From Chryseobacterium vrystaatense (GTDB lineage Bacteria; Bacteroidota; Bacteroidia; Flavobacteriales; Weeksellaceae): 64,000 nucleotides of DNA. A model generated the notes under the pieces. That model was not told where the DNA came from. It saw only the letters and a list, made by a program, of their open reading frames with translations, and did no database searches. Each line of letters opens with the position of its first letter. The first letter of the stretch is position 1. This document shows, piece by piece, positions 27,305 to 35,395 of the stretch. A program made the position numbers and the translations under genes. Location of the stretch: NCBI RefSeq assembly GCF_000737765.1, contig NZ_JPRI01000005.1, positions 124,001-188,000 of the forward strand, read 5' to 3'.

Positions 27305-27688
27305 ATGGAAACAACAATATCCAGATTATCAGCAACAGAAAAAGCACTAGATGTTATTTATCAACTGGAAGATAAGTATGGGGCATTGATGTTTTATCAG
27401 GCAGGCGGATGTTGCGAAGGCACTCAGCCGCAATGTTTTGAAAAAGGAGGATTTTTTCCCAGAATGAATGATGCAATGATCGGAACCATTAATGGTCATG
27501 AATTCTGGATAGACCGCGATTTATTCGAATACTGGAAATACTCACACTTTACACTCGATGTGACAGATGGATTCGGCCCCGGAGGATTCTCCCTGGAAAC
27601 TCCTTTAGGTAAAACCTTCAAAGTTCACTACAGGCTCTTCACCAAAGATGAATATGAAAATCTGGAACCTGTAAAACGAAGTGAATAG
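27305..27688 (+). CDS. DUF779 protein
   Basis: A 127-aa protein with the DUF779 pattern: LMFYQAGGCCEGTQPQCF (about residues 33-50), FWIDRDLFEYWKYSHFTLDV (about 80-99) and GPGGFSLETPLGKTF. The three cysteines in GGCCEG and PQCF could bind a metal. DUF779 genes are often found next to acetaldehyde or other aldehyde dehydrogenase genes, as here, but a biochemical role has not been assigned to my knowledge. It is separated from adhP by a terminator, so it has its own promoter. Confidence 0.88.
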   Translation: METTISRLSATEKALDVIYQLEDKYGALMFYQAGGCCEGTQPQCFEKGGFFPRMNDAMIGTINGHEFWIDRDLFEYWKYSHFTLDVTDGFGPGGFSLETPLGKTFKVHYRLFTKDEYENLEPVKRSE

Positions 27689-27701
27689 AATTCTATAGAT
27701 A

Positions 27702-27728
27702 AAGATCCGGGCAGAACGAGTGGATCTT
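27702..27728. terminator. Hairpin between convergent genes
   Basis: AAGATCC at 27702-27708 pairs with GGATCTT at 27722-27728, with a 13-base loop. It lacks a long T-tract, so it is a weak terminator candidate. Confidence 0.3.
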
Positions 27729-28254
27729 AGTGCATGGTGGGAGCATATTTTTGAGTAATGTCCTTCATCTCTTTTTCAAAGTCTTGTTTTTCTCTTATGA
27801 TTCCTCTTCTTACATTGAAATATTGAGCTCCTGTCATTAGAGATGAGACTGCTAAAAAAGCAAGATCCTGACCGCCATTTTTTATAGTCACAGTTATTGC
27901 CAATAAGAAAAAGCACAACAAAAGTATAAAGGTGAACATCTGCAAAAAAGAAGGGATATATTCTACAGAAGCTTTGGTTATGTTATTTTTATCAAACATA
28001 CTTCCTTTAATCACGGGATAATATATATTGAGATCCAAAAAATGCCTTCTTTTTTTAATGGTAAAGCTGTTTTCATCAATTATTCCCCGATATTCAAATC
28101 TTGTTGGAATGGTAGAATCTTTAACCAGCGATATAAACGATCTATTGGTCCCGTAAGTGATTTTCAACAGGTTCTGAACCAGCTCAGACCTCTGCGTATT
28201 GATTTCAAGGTTAGACTTATCATATAAGCCTATCGTTTTTAAAAGTGGATTCAT
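27727..28254 (-). CDS. Membrane protein of unknown function
   Basis: 175 aa. The N-terminal ~90 residues are polar. Two adjacent hydrophobic segments (FLQMFTFILLLCFFLLAITVT near 105-125 and a weaker DLAFLAVSSLMTGAQYF near 130-146) form a hairpin in the inner membrane. A charged tail rich in Lys and Glu follows. I recognise no family. It starts 28 bp after the symporter gene in the direction of transcription, so it may be its last operon member. Confidence 0.6.
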   Translation of the reverse strand: MNPLLKTIGLYDKSNLEINTQRSELVQNLLKITYGTNRSFISLVKDSTIPTRFEYRGIIDENSFTIKKRRHFLDLNIYYPVIKGSMFDKNNITKASVEYIPSFLQMFTFILLLCFFLLAITVTIKNGGQDLAFLAVSSLMTGAQYFNVRRGIIREKQDFEKEMKDITQKYAPTMH

Positions 28255-28282
28255 TTTGTAAAAGAGGGTTTTGAAATTAAAA

Positions 28283-29482
28283 TCAGACTTTTACAAACCG
28301 GTTAACAAACATGGCTGCGACAATATCTCCTACTGCATTCAAAACAGTTGCTAAAGGATCTACCAACGTTCCGATAATCATAACGGCCGGGATAGCTTCC
28401 TGTGGTAATTTGTAAACCGAGATCATCAGCATTTCACCGATATAGCCTCCGTTTGGAATTCCTCCAGCCACAATACTTACAAAAACAGTGATTCCTAAAG
28501 CAAGCAACAGATTGGCAGGATCGAAAAAGTCTTTCCCAATAATCAGAAAAGCCACATATATTTTGATAATAGAGGACATAGAAGATCCATTCTTATGCAG
28601 CGTCGTTCCTATGGGAATAACCAGATTGGCAATAGAATTGGGAATACCAATTTTTGAAGCGGCCTGTAAATTCGCGGGCATAGTGGCAAAACTGCTGCAG
28701 GTACTAAGAGCCGTTAAAGTAGGGTAGACTGCATTTTTCCAGAAACTTTTAATACCCTTTTGTCCATCTGCCATAAAAGCATACAGAGAAAAGAATACAA
28801 AGAAATAAACGATTCCTAAAATATAATAAAGTCCTAAAGGTTTAGCATAGAATCCAAAAAGCTGAGGTCCCAAAGTGGCAACCTGAAAAGCAAAATAAGC
28901 TCCAAGACCAATAGGTGCCAGATTCATAATCAATAAAAGAAGTTCCTTCATCACTTCATATCCTGAGGCGATAAATATCCTGAACGGCTGCCCTTTTTCG
29001 CCAGCTTTGCGCGCTGCAAAACCAGTCATAAAAGCAAAAATAAGAAGTGCCAGCATATTTTGTCTTGAAAACAACTGCGTAAATTCTCCAACAGTGAAGA
29101 AACTTACGATCCTGTTGCCCCAGCTGTCTTCACTAGCCGCTTCTGAAACTATTTCCGAACTTCCCGAAACTCCAGAAACAGGAAATACATAAACTGCACA
29201 TATCGTAAAAATTGCTGCAGTCAGAATAAAGAACAGAAAGGTAAAAGACATCACCAAAATGATTTTACCAAACTTAGACTGTTGCTCCAAAGAAGCAATA
29301 GAATTGGAAACGGCAAAAAATACCAGGGGTACCACACTCACAAAAAGAAGGTTAAGAAAAATATCACCCAGCGGCTTAATGTATTCCACAATACCAGGTG
29401 CAGTTATGCCAATAATGCTTCCTACAGTGATTCCTAAAAGTAAAAGTATAATTCCTGAGTAGTTTTTCAGTACCTCTTTCAT
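28283..29482 (-). CDS. Dicarboxylate/amino-acid:cation symporter (DAACS family)
   Basis: A 399-aa inner-membrane carrier with about eight transmembrane helices and the re-entrant loop motifs of the GltP/DctA family. These are the Ser-rich hairpin TALSTCSSFATMPANLQAA (HP1), IPIGTTLHKNGSSM (the TM7 unwound region, normally NMDGT) and AGGIPNGGYIGEML (HP2). The family moves glutamate, aspartate or C4-dicarboxylates with Na+ or H+. The change of the NMDGT asparagine-methionine-aspartate to TLHKNGS indicates the substrate or coupling ion may differ from the classic members. Confidence 0.88.
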   Translation of the reverse strand: MKEVLKNYSGIILLLLGITVGSIIGITAPGIVEYIKPLGDIFLNLLFVSVVPLVFFAVSNSIASLEQQSKFGKIILVMSFTFLFFILTAAIFTICAVYVFPVSGVSGSSEIVSEAASEDSWGNRIVSFFTVGEFTQLFSRQNMLALLIFAFMTGFAARKAGEKGQPFRIFIASGYEVMKELLLLIMNLAPIGLGAYFAFQVATLGPQLFGFYAKPLGLYYILGIVYFFVFFSLYAFMADGQKGIKSFWKNAVYPTLTALSTCSSFATMPANLQAASKIGIPNSIANLVIPIGTTLHKNGSSMSSIIKIYVAFLIIGKDFFDPANLLLALGITVFVSIVAGGIPNGGYIGEMLMISVYKLPQEAIPAVMIIGTLVDPLATVLNAVGDIVAAMFVNRFVKV

Positions 29483-29550
29483 TCAAGCTTTTTATCAAAG
29501 ATAGGTTTATTTTTAACATTCTCTTATATAATTGTCAGGAGCAAATTTCA

Positions 29551-29558
29551 TAAATTTG
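29551..29558 (+). promoter_or_regulatory. -7 element of the cbpA operon
   Basis: TAAATTTG fits TAnnTTTG exactly and ends 16 bp before the ATG at 29575. TTG at 29532-29534 is a possible -33 element (16-bp spacing). Confidence 0.5.
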
Positions 29559-29574
29559 AGTAAATATCGATTCT

Positions 29575-30489
29575 ATGGCTTATATAGATTACTATAAAAT
29601 TTTAGGCGTAGATAAAAGCGCAACACAGGATGACATCAAAAAGGCTTACCGTAAGATGGCCAGAAAGCTACATCCTGATCTTAATCCAGGTGACAAAGAA
29701 GCAGAGCGGAAATTCAAAGAACTGAATGAAGCGAATGAAGTTCTCAGTAATACTGAAAACCGTACAAAATATGATAAATACGGAGAAAACTGGAAACATG
29801 GTGAAGAGTATGAAAAAGCTCAGCAGCAACAGAGGCAGTACCAGCAGCAAAACTATGGCGGTGGCGGATTTTCCGGTGCTGATTTTGGGGAGGGCGAAGA
29901 TTTCTCAGATTTTTTCCAAAGTATGTTTGGTAGTGCTGGCGGAGGTTTCGGGAAAAATTCGAGAGGAAGCTCTTCAGGGAAGTTTAAGGGTCAGGATGTT
30001 CATGCCGAACTGAATCTGAATTTAAAAGATGCTGCTCAAACCCATCCGCAGACTTTTGAAATTAATGGTAAAAAAGTGAGAATCACGATTCCGGCAGGCG
30101 TGTACGACGGACAGCAAATCAAACTTAAAGGTCACGGAAATCCAGGTTTTAATGGAGGGCCAAACGGAGATTTGTACATCACATTTAATATTCCTGTTGA
30201 TCCCGATTTTGAAAGAGTAGGGGATGATCTGAAAACCAAGGTTTCGATTGATCTCTATACGGCTGTTTTGGGAGGGGATGTGAAAGTAAATACACTGGAT
30301 GGAAGTGTCAGTCTTAAGGTAAAACCCGAAACACAAAGCGGAACAACGGTAAGACTGAAAGGAAAAGGTTTTCCAGTGTATAAAAAAGAAGGGCAGTCAG
30401 GAGATCTTTTTGTGACTTATGAAGTGAAATTACCTACGGATCTTACCGACAAGCAGAAAGAACTTTTTGAACAACTTAAAAATTCCTAA
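29575..30489 (+). CDS. cbpA: DnaJ-type co-chaperone CbpA
   Basis: 304 aa, near the 306 of E. coli CbpA. The J domain (about 1-70) has the HPD motif in [11 protein letters not shown] Gly/Phe- and Gln-rich linker (about 80-140) follows, and then two C-terminal substrate-binding domains ([16 protein letters not shown] strand, [13 protein letters not shown]). There is no zinc-finger domain, which separates it from DnaJ proper. It stimulates DnaK and binds unfolded proteins. The modulator gene cbpM follows 3 bp downstream, which confirms the identification. Confidence 0.92.
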   Translation: MAYIDYYKILGVDKSATQDDIKKAYRKMARKLHPDLNPGDKEAERKFKELNEANEVLSNTENRTKYDKYGENWKHGEEYEKAQQQQRQYQQQNYGGGGFSGADFGEGEDFSDFFQSMFGSAGGGFGKNSRGSSSGKFKGQDVHAELNLNLKDAAQTHPQTFEINGKKVRITIPAGVYDGQQIKLKGHGNPGFNGGPNGDLYITFNIPVDPDFERVGDDLKTKVSIDLYTAVLGGDVKVNTLDGSVSLKVKPETQSGTTVRLKGKGFPVYKKEGQSGDLFVTYEVKLPTDLTDKQKELFEQLKNS

Positions 30490-30492
30490 GCC

Positions 30493-30795
30493 ATGAGTGA
30501 AAGAATATCGCGAGAAGAACTCGTAAAAATATACAATATAGAAATCACTTTCTTTGATGAACTGGTCGATTTTGGACTGTTGAATATACAAACCGAAAAT
30601 GAAACCCGATATATACTCTATGAGGATCTGCCTGTTTTTGAGAAGCTGACCAATTGGCATTATGATCTGGAAATTAATCTTCCCGGTTTGGAAGTCATTA
30701 ATGATATGCTTAGAAAAATGGAAGATTTGAAGCAGAGAAATCGTGATTTAATGAAGAAACTTTCTGCTATAAGTGATCAATATGAAGATATTTAA
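30493..30795 (+). CDS. cbpM: Chaperone modulator CbpM
   Basis: 100 aa with the MerR-like helix-turn-helix pattern of CbpM: ISREELVKIYNIEITFFDEL at the N-terminus and a C-terminal helix pair (GLEVINDMLRKMEDLKQRN). CbpM binds the J domain of CbpA and blocks its action on DnaK. The gene starts 3 bp after the cbpA stop, so the pair is translated together. Length and position match the standard cbpAM operon. Confidence 0.85.
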   Translation: MSERISREELVKIYNIEITFFDELVDFGLLNIQTENETRYILYEDLPVFEKLTNWHYDLEINLPGLEVINDMLRKMEDLKQRNRDLMKKLSAISDQYEDI

Positions 30796-30797
30796 TT

Positions 30798-30805
30798 TAG
30801 TTTTG
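30798..30805 (+). promoter_or_regulatory. -7 element of the YcxB-like gene
   Basis: TAGTTTTG fits TAnnTTTG, starts right after the cbpM stop and lies 34 bp before the ATG at 30840. Confidence 0.4.
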
Positions 30806-30839
30806 TACATCTTTAAAACAAACTAAATATTTCTGAGAA

Positions 30840-31367
30840 ATGAACGCAGGGAAAGTCATCAAATTAAATGTTAACAGAAAGGATTTCGAAGAAATTTATT
30901 TCAACGGTCAGCAGGGCAGCTTATTTTTTTCACCAACGACCAGGGGAAAAACGGTGACTACCATTGTAATGGGATTAATCCTGTTGATTCTGTTTTTTTT
31001 CAAAGATGATTTAAGCAAAGAGAAATTTGGGATTTTATACTTCGTGAGCTTTTTATTTCTGCTTTGTACAGTATATCTTTCGTTAAGCATCAATAAAGTT
31101 TCAAGATGGAAAAAAGAAGTTAACAGATATTTAAAATCTCTGGAAGATTCCAGAATTTATGAAATTACATTTAATGATGAGATTTTTAATGTTAATCTTA
31201 ATCATCAGGAAGAGCTCAGCAAATGGGAAGATTTTAAGGACTTTGATGTCAACAATGAATTCATTTCTTTAGAGGGGAAATTCAATTATATGTTCCCTAA
31301 AAAAGCAATGAATAAGGGAGACTATGAAACGCTTAAACAGGCAGTAAAGAAAAACATAAAACCATAA
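30840..31367 (+). CDS. YcxB-like membrane protein
   Basis: 175 aa. After a short N-terminal strand region (about 1-35), two transmembrane helices (VMGLILLILFFF near 43-55 and ILYFVSFLFLLCTVYLSL near 65-82) are followed by a C-terminal soluble domain of alternating strands. That domain includes YEITFNDEIFNVN, LSKWEDFKDFDVNNEFISL and YMFPKKAM, the W-x-x-F and P-K pattern seen in the C-terminal domain of YcxB-like proteins. The role is unknown. It has its own promoter-like element and terminator. Confidence 0.65.
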   Translation: MNAGKVIKLNVNRKDFEEIYFNGQQGSLFFSPTTRGKTVTTIVMGLILLILFFFKDDLSKEKFGILYFVSFLFLLCTVYLSLSINKVSRWKKEVNRYLKSLEDSRIYEITFNDEIFNVNLNHQEELSKWEDFKDFDVNNEFISLEGKFNYMFPKKAMNKGDYETLKQAVKKNIKP

Positions 31368-31395
31368 AAAAATCAGAGCAAACGCTCTGATTTTT
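31368..31395. terminator. Bidirectional terminator
   Basis: AAAAATCAGAGC at 31368-31379 pairs with GCTCTGATTTTT at 31384-31395 around an AAAC loop, giving a 12-bp perfect stem with A- and T-runs on opposite sides. It lies between convergent genes. Confidence 0.85.
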
Positions 31396-31436
31396 CTTTT
31401 ATATAAAAAGGCTAATCTGCCCTCTTCGTCTTTGGA

Positions 31437-32420
31437 TTAGTCAAGCCAGCCCATTTCCTTCATCCACTCGTCATTGTAGATTTTTCCTACATATCTTGAA
31501 CCATGGTCATGAAGAAGAACAACAATCACATCATCTTTTGTGAACTGATCTTTCATCTGAATCAATGAAGCAATTGCACTTCCTGCAGAATATCCGCAGA
31601 AAATCCCTTCTTCTTTAGCCAGTTTTCTTGCGTAGATAGCACCATCTTTATCCGTTACCTTTTCAAAATGATCAATAACAGACATATCATAATTTTCAGG
31701 AATGATGTCTTCTCCGATTCCTTCTGTGATATAAGTGTAAGCATGATCGTAATGAAGTTCACCCGTCTCATGGAATTCCTTCAGAATAGAACCGTAAGTA
31801 TCCACACCAATAACCTTGATGTCCGGATTTTTCTCCTTAAAGAATGTTCCACAGCCTGTAACCGTACCTCCTGTTCCGGCACCTGCTACAAAATGGGTAA
31901 GTTGTCCGTCTGTCTGTTCCCAGATTTCTGGAGCTGTAGATTCATAATGTGCCGTTCTGTTGGATAAGTTGTCATATTGATTCACATACCATCCGTTTTC
32001 TGTTTCCTTAGCCAGTCTTTTTGAAACTGAATAGTAAGAACGGGGATCGGTAGGCTTTACGTCAGTAGGACAGACAATAACTTCTGCTCCTACAGCACGA
32101 AGGATATCACACTTTTCCTTAGACTGTTTGGAATTGGTTACAAAAATACATTTGTAACCTTTGATTATGGCAGCAAGAGCCAGCCCCATTCCTGTATTTC
32201 CTGACGTTCCCTCAATAATGGTGCCTCCAGGTTTTAATCTGCCGTCTTTTTCGGCATCTTCTATCATTTTAAGAGCCATTCTGTCCTTTACAGAATTTCC
32301 CGGATTAAATGTTTCTACTTTTGCTAAAACTAATGCAGGAAAGTCTTCTCCTAATACTTTGTTCAGTTTTACAAGAGGCGTATTCCCTATCGTTTCAAGA
32401 ATATTTTTTGCGTATTTCAT
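31437..32420 (-). CDS. PLP enzyme, cystathionine-beta-synthase type
   Basis: A 327-aa fold-type II PLP enzyme. The PLP lysine is in NPGNSVKDRMA, the substrate loop is EGTSGNTGMGLA, the phosphate-binding loop is GAGTGGTVTG, and CGYSAGSA is near the C-terminus. Features typical of cystathionine beta-synthase rather than O-acetylserine sulfhydrylase are VCPTDVKPTDPRSYYSVSKR, NQYDNLSNRTAHYESTAPE and the ending YVGKIYNDEWMKEMG. The C-terminal regulatory CBS (Bateman) domains of the animal enzyme are absent. It makes cystathionine or cysteine from serine-type substrates. It is a single gene. Confidence 0.85.
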   Translation of the reverse strand: MKYAKNILETIGNTPLVKLNKVLGEDFPALVLAKVETFNPGNSVKDRMALKMIEDAEKDGRLKPGGTIIEGTSGNTGMGLALAAIIKGYKCIFVTNSKQSKEKCDILRAVGAEVIVCPTDVKPTDPRSYYSVSKRLAKETENGWYVNQYDNLSNRTAHYESTAPEIWEQTDGQLTHFVAGAGTGGTVTGCGTFFKEKNPDIKVIGVDTYGSILKEFHETGELHYDHAYTYITEGIGEDIIPENYDMSVIDHFEKVTDKDGAIYARKLAKEEGIFCGYSAGSAIASLIQMKDQFTKDDVIVVLLHDHGSRYVGKIYNDEWMKEMGWLD

Positions 32421-32487
32421 AAATGGTTTATAAGCGGTGCAAAGATAAGGCTTTAAAAATTAGCGGAATCATTTAAAGATGATGATT

Positions 32488-32650
32488 TATAAAGTCAATA
32501 GTGGATGATTAATTGATTTTTTCTACTTAAAATCGTTTATTCATTATTTCCTGTTCAGTGCTTTATAAAAGTTAATTATGAATTTTAAATTTTATAAAGT
32601 AAAATAAATGGATCATTGCCAATTGAGCATTGAACATTCAACTTTCACTC
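32488..32650. repeat. Dispersed intergenic repeat copy C
   Basis: It begins with GTCAATAGTGGATGAT (32494-32509), identical to copy B. It ends with a run of ATTGCCAATTGAGCATTGAACATTC type, which resembles the CAATTGACCATTGACC stretch of copy B. There is no ORF in the region. Confidence 0.45.
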
Positions 32651-32663
32651 ATACATATTCCGT

Positions 32664-33893
32664 TTAATTATATTTGATGGCCTTTACCGGAGAAATCTTG
32701 CTGATCAGGTAACTCGGAATAATCAGAGCCAGTCCTGAAATAAGCAAAATTCCCAATGAAATGGAAATAATAGCAACAGGATTAAGATCTACAGGAACGG
32801 TACTTACATAATAGTTTTCAGGATTAAGCTTTATAATACCGAAGAATTTCTGAAGCAGAATAAGCCCCAGACCGATTGCATTACCATACAGAAGCCCCGG
32901 AATCATGATAATCAATGTATAATTAATGAAAGTTGCCCGTATTTGTGAATTGCTTGCACCCAGTGTTTTAAGAAGTCCGATAGAATTTGTTCTTTCAATG
33001 ATCAGAATTAAAAGGACCATAATGATATTGATGACCACCACAATCAGCATAATGATAATGATCAGTGCAATATTCGTGTCGAAAATACTGATCCAGTCAT
33101 TGATCTGTGGGAATTTTTCTGTTGCTTTTTCAGCATAGTTTTTATAACCGATCAGTTTTTCAATTTCCGGAAAATCTTTATCGATATCATTTACATTTTT
33201 AAAGAATATATCGATTCCGCCTATTTCATCAGGCTTCATTTCCTGGATTTTTCGCACATGATTGATTCCACCGATAACGAACTGCTCGTCGATCATTTTA
33301 ATATCGGTTTTGTAAATTCCAATGATCCTGAATTTACGGTAGATGGGTTTCTGATCAGCTTTTGAAAATACAGTAACAATGCTGTCATTGACTTTAAGGT
33401 GAAGGTCATTGGCTACTTTCTGTGAAATAGTTACATCATTGTTAAAACCCTTTTCCGTTACTTTTGGAGTGGTCCCGGCAACGAGGAATTTTTTGAATCT
33501 TAAACTGTCAAAATCCTTTCCAATTCCTTTAAATATAATTCCTGAAAAATTATGCTCATTTCGCATGATTCCCGTTACCGTCGCATACTTCTGAACACTT
33601 TCTACATCGGGTAATTCTTTAATCTTCTGAATATTCAGTCCCTGATTGTCAAGTACGGAGGTGTTGTAAGAAGAATTTGACCGTGTAGAACGGACAGTAA
33701 TGTGTCCGCTGAAATCCGCCAGTCGTTCCTTAATGGCCTTTTTCGAACCGAAGCCCGTAGAGACGGTGATCAAAGAAACAATGATCCCCAAAGCTACAGA
33801 AAGCCTGCCGATGAAGATGATAACTCTTGAAAGGTTATTTTTGTTATCTTTGGAAAACGCTATTTTTCTGGAGAAATATAAAGGAAACTTCAA
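32664..33893 (-). CDS. FtsX/LolE-like ABC-transporter permease
   Basis: About 409 aa from the TTG at 33893 (MKFPLYFSRKIAFSKDNKNN), which I prefer because the conserved sequence begins there; further TTG codons at 33914 and 33962 would extend it. One N-terminal transmembrane helix (VALGIIVSLITVSTGF) is followed by a MacB-like periplasmic domain (about residues 55-250) and three C-terminal helices (IALIIIIMLIVVVINIIMVL, LIIMIPGLLYGNAIGLGLIL, ISISLGILLISGLALII). Such LolC/LolE-type permeases extract lipoproteins or drive other mechanotransmission. No ATPase gene is adjacent. The start abuts the divergent NamZ-like gene. Confidence 0.85.
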   Translation of the reverse strand: MKFPLYFSRKIAFSKDNKNNLSRVIIFIGRLSVALGIIVSLITVSTGFGSKKAIKERLADFSGHITVRSTRSNSSYNTSVLDNQGLNIQKIKELPDVESVQKYATVTGIMRNEHNFSGIIFKGIGKDFDSLRFKKFLVAGTTPKVTEKGFNNDVTISQKVANDLHLKVNDSIVTVFSKADQKPIYRKFRIIGIYKTDIKMIDEQFVIGGINHVRKIQEMKPDEIGGIDIFFKNVNDIDKDFPEIEKLIGYKNYAEKATEKFPQINDWISIFDTNIALIIIIMLIVVVINIIMVLLILIIERTNSIGLLKTLGASNSQIRATFINYTLIIMIPGLLYGNAIGLGLILLQKFFGIIKLNPENYYVSTVPVDLNPVAIISISLGILLISGLALIIPSYLISKISPVKAIKYN

Positions 33894-33897
33894 GCTT

Positions 33898-35094
33898 ATG
33901 AATTTAGATTTCAAAATTAAAAATTTACTTCTGATTTGCCTAATTTTTTTAGGAGTATTCAACCAATATTATTCTCAGGTTCAGGGAAAATCAGATTTCA
34001 AAACCGGAGCAGACCAATCTGAACTGTATCTGCCGTTATTGAAAAATAAAACCATCGGTGTGGTGACCAACCAAACCGGTCTGATGAGTGATAAAAGCTA
34101 TGTGGTGGATTTTTTAGTAAAAAATAATATTAAAATTAAAACAATCTTCGCTCCGGAACATGGTTTCAGAGGAGATGCAGATGCAGGAGAAAAAGTGAAA
34201 AACGGTGTAGATACCAAAACCGGAATCCCTATTATTTCTTTATATGGAAACAATAAAAAACCAAAACCGGAACAGTTAAAAGGTATTGATATCGTTGTTT
34301 TTGATATTCAGGATGTAGGTGTAAGATTCTATACTTATATTTCAACCTTAGCGTATTTGATGGAAGCAGGAGCAGAAAATAATGTAGAAATAATGGTGCT
34401 GGACCGCCCGAATCCACATGATGGCTATACAGACGGACCGGTTTTAAAAAAGAAATGGTCAAGCTTTGTGGGAATGCATGAAGTTCCTGTAGTATATGGA
34501 CTGACGATAGGAGAGTATGGGAAAATGGTTAATGGTGAAAAATGGCTGAAAAATGGAGTTCAGGCTAAATATACCCTGATTCCAATGAAAAATTACCATA
34601 AAAAACAGCGCTATCCTATTTTAGATAAACCTTCCCCGAATCTTCCGAATGACAAATCCATTAATCTATATCCAAGTCTTTGTTTCTTTGAAGGAACACA
34701 GGTTTCCTTAGGAAGAGGTACCAGCCTGCCGTTTCAGATTTACGGATCTCCCTGGACGAAAGAATTTCCTTATCAGTTTACGCCAAAACCTAATTTTGGA
34801 GCAAAGGATCCTTTCCTTAATGGAAAATTGTGTTACGGTGAGGATTTATCGACCTATCCCAAAGATCTTAGAGAGCTGAATCTTGAATGGTTGCTAAAGT
34901 CTTATAAAAGCTATAAAAATCCACAACAGAGTTTCTTTCTTGAGAACTTATTCTTCGATAAGCTGGCCGGAACTGATGAGTTTAGAAAGCAGATTATCGC
35001 TGGAAAATCGATTCAGGAGATCAAAGCTTCATGGAAAGGCGATCTTGAAAAATTTGAAAAGATTCGTAATAAGTATATTAGTTACGAAAACTGA
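33898..35094 (+). CDS. DUF1343/NamZ-like exo-beta-N-acetylmuramidase, exported
   Basis: 398 aa from the ATG at 33898. The frame is open further upstream inside the permease gene, but MNLDFKIKNLLLICLIFLGV is a clear signal peptide. Family motifs are GVVTNQTG (about residue 54), FAPEHGFRGDADAG (about 84), FDIQDVGVRFYTYISTL (about 137), LDRPNPHDG and FEGTQVSLGRGTSLPFQ. The family founder NamZ of Bacillus removes terminal MurNAc from peptidoglycan fragments, so this protein likely recycles or digests cell-wall glycans in the periplasm. Its start lies 5 bp from the divergent permease start. Confidence 0.85.
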   Translation: MNLDFKIKNLLLICLIFLGVFNQYYSQVQGKSDFKTGADQSELYLPLLKNKTIGVVTNQTGLMSDKSYVVDFLVKNNIKIKTIFAPEHGFRGDADAGEKVKNGVDTKTGIPIISLYGNNKKPKPEQLKGIDIVVFDIQDVGVRFYTYISTLAYLMEAGAENNVEIMVLDRPNPHDGYTDGPVLKKKWSSFVGMHEVPVVYGLTIGEYGKMVNGEKWLKNGVQAKYTLIPMKNYHKKQRYPILDKPSPNLPNDKSINLYPSLCFFEGTQVSLGRGTSLPFQIYGSPWTKEFPYQFTPKPNFGAKDPFLNGKLCYGEDLSTYPKDLRELNLEWLLKSYKSYKNPQQSFFLENLFFDKLAGTDEFRKQIIAGKSIQEIKASWKGDLEKFEKIRNKYISYEN

Positions 35095-35107
35095 TTTTAG
35101 TAAAAAA

Positions 35108-35173
35108 CAGCCAATTGTGAATCAGTCTTTCAGTTATAAATTGTACTGACGAATGCTGATTCACAATTGGTTG
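35108..35173. repeat. Long imperfect inverted repeat (repeat copy D)
   Basis: CAGCCAATTGTGAATCAG (35108-35125) and CTGATTCACAATTGGTTG (35156-35173) pair at 17 of 18 positions. Inside lies TCAGT and ACTGA (about 35129-35150), so the RNA would form a long stem. It sits between convergent genes and may terminate both. GATTCACAATT is shared with the other intergenic repeat copies. Confidence 0.6.
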
Positions 35174-35184
35174 TTCATTTTTTA

Positions 35185-35391
35185 TCAGTCAAAATCCTGT
35201 GGTGGATTTTTATCGTTTTTACCTTTGTTGAAAATCATAAGTCCTAAGGTTAATCCTATGACTCCAACGAAAGCGGTCATTAATGCTCTTTCCAGTTTGT
35301 CTGGGAGATCATTTCCAACATAATTCATTAAAAAAAGTATCACAAAAGTGATTACTGATATAATAATATGATTTCTTCCAAAAAGTTTCAT
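35185..35391 (-). CDS. Small two-helix membrane protein
   Basis: 68 aa: a short basic N-terminus, helix IIISVITFVILFLMNYV (about 9-25), a polar loop (GNDLPDKLERA), a second helix (FVGVIGLTLGLMIF, about 41-54) and a charged tail. I recognise no family. It starts 4 bp after the DUF3575-like gene in the direction of transcription, so it is the last gene of a three-gene operon. Confidence 0.65.
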   Translation of the reverse strand: MKLFGRNHIIISVITFVILFLMNYVGNDLPDKLERALMTAFVGVIGLTLGLMIFNKGKNDKNPPQDFD

Positions 35392-35395
35392 GCTG

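Noticed and set aside
33700..33897. N-terminal extension of the NamZ-like protein
   Set aside because: It runs through the permease coding region, and a standard signal peptide begins at 33898.
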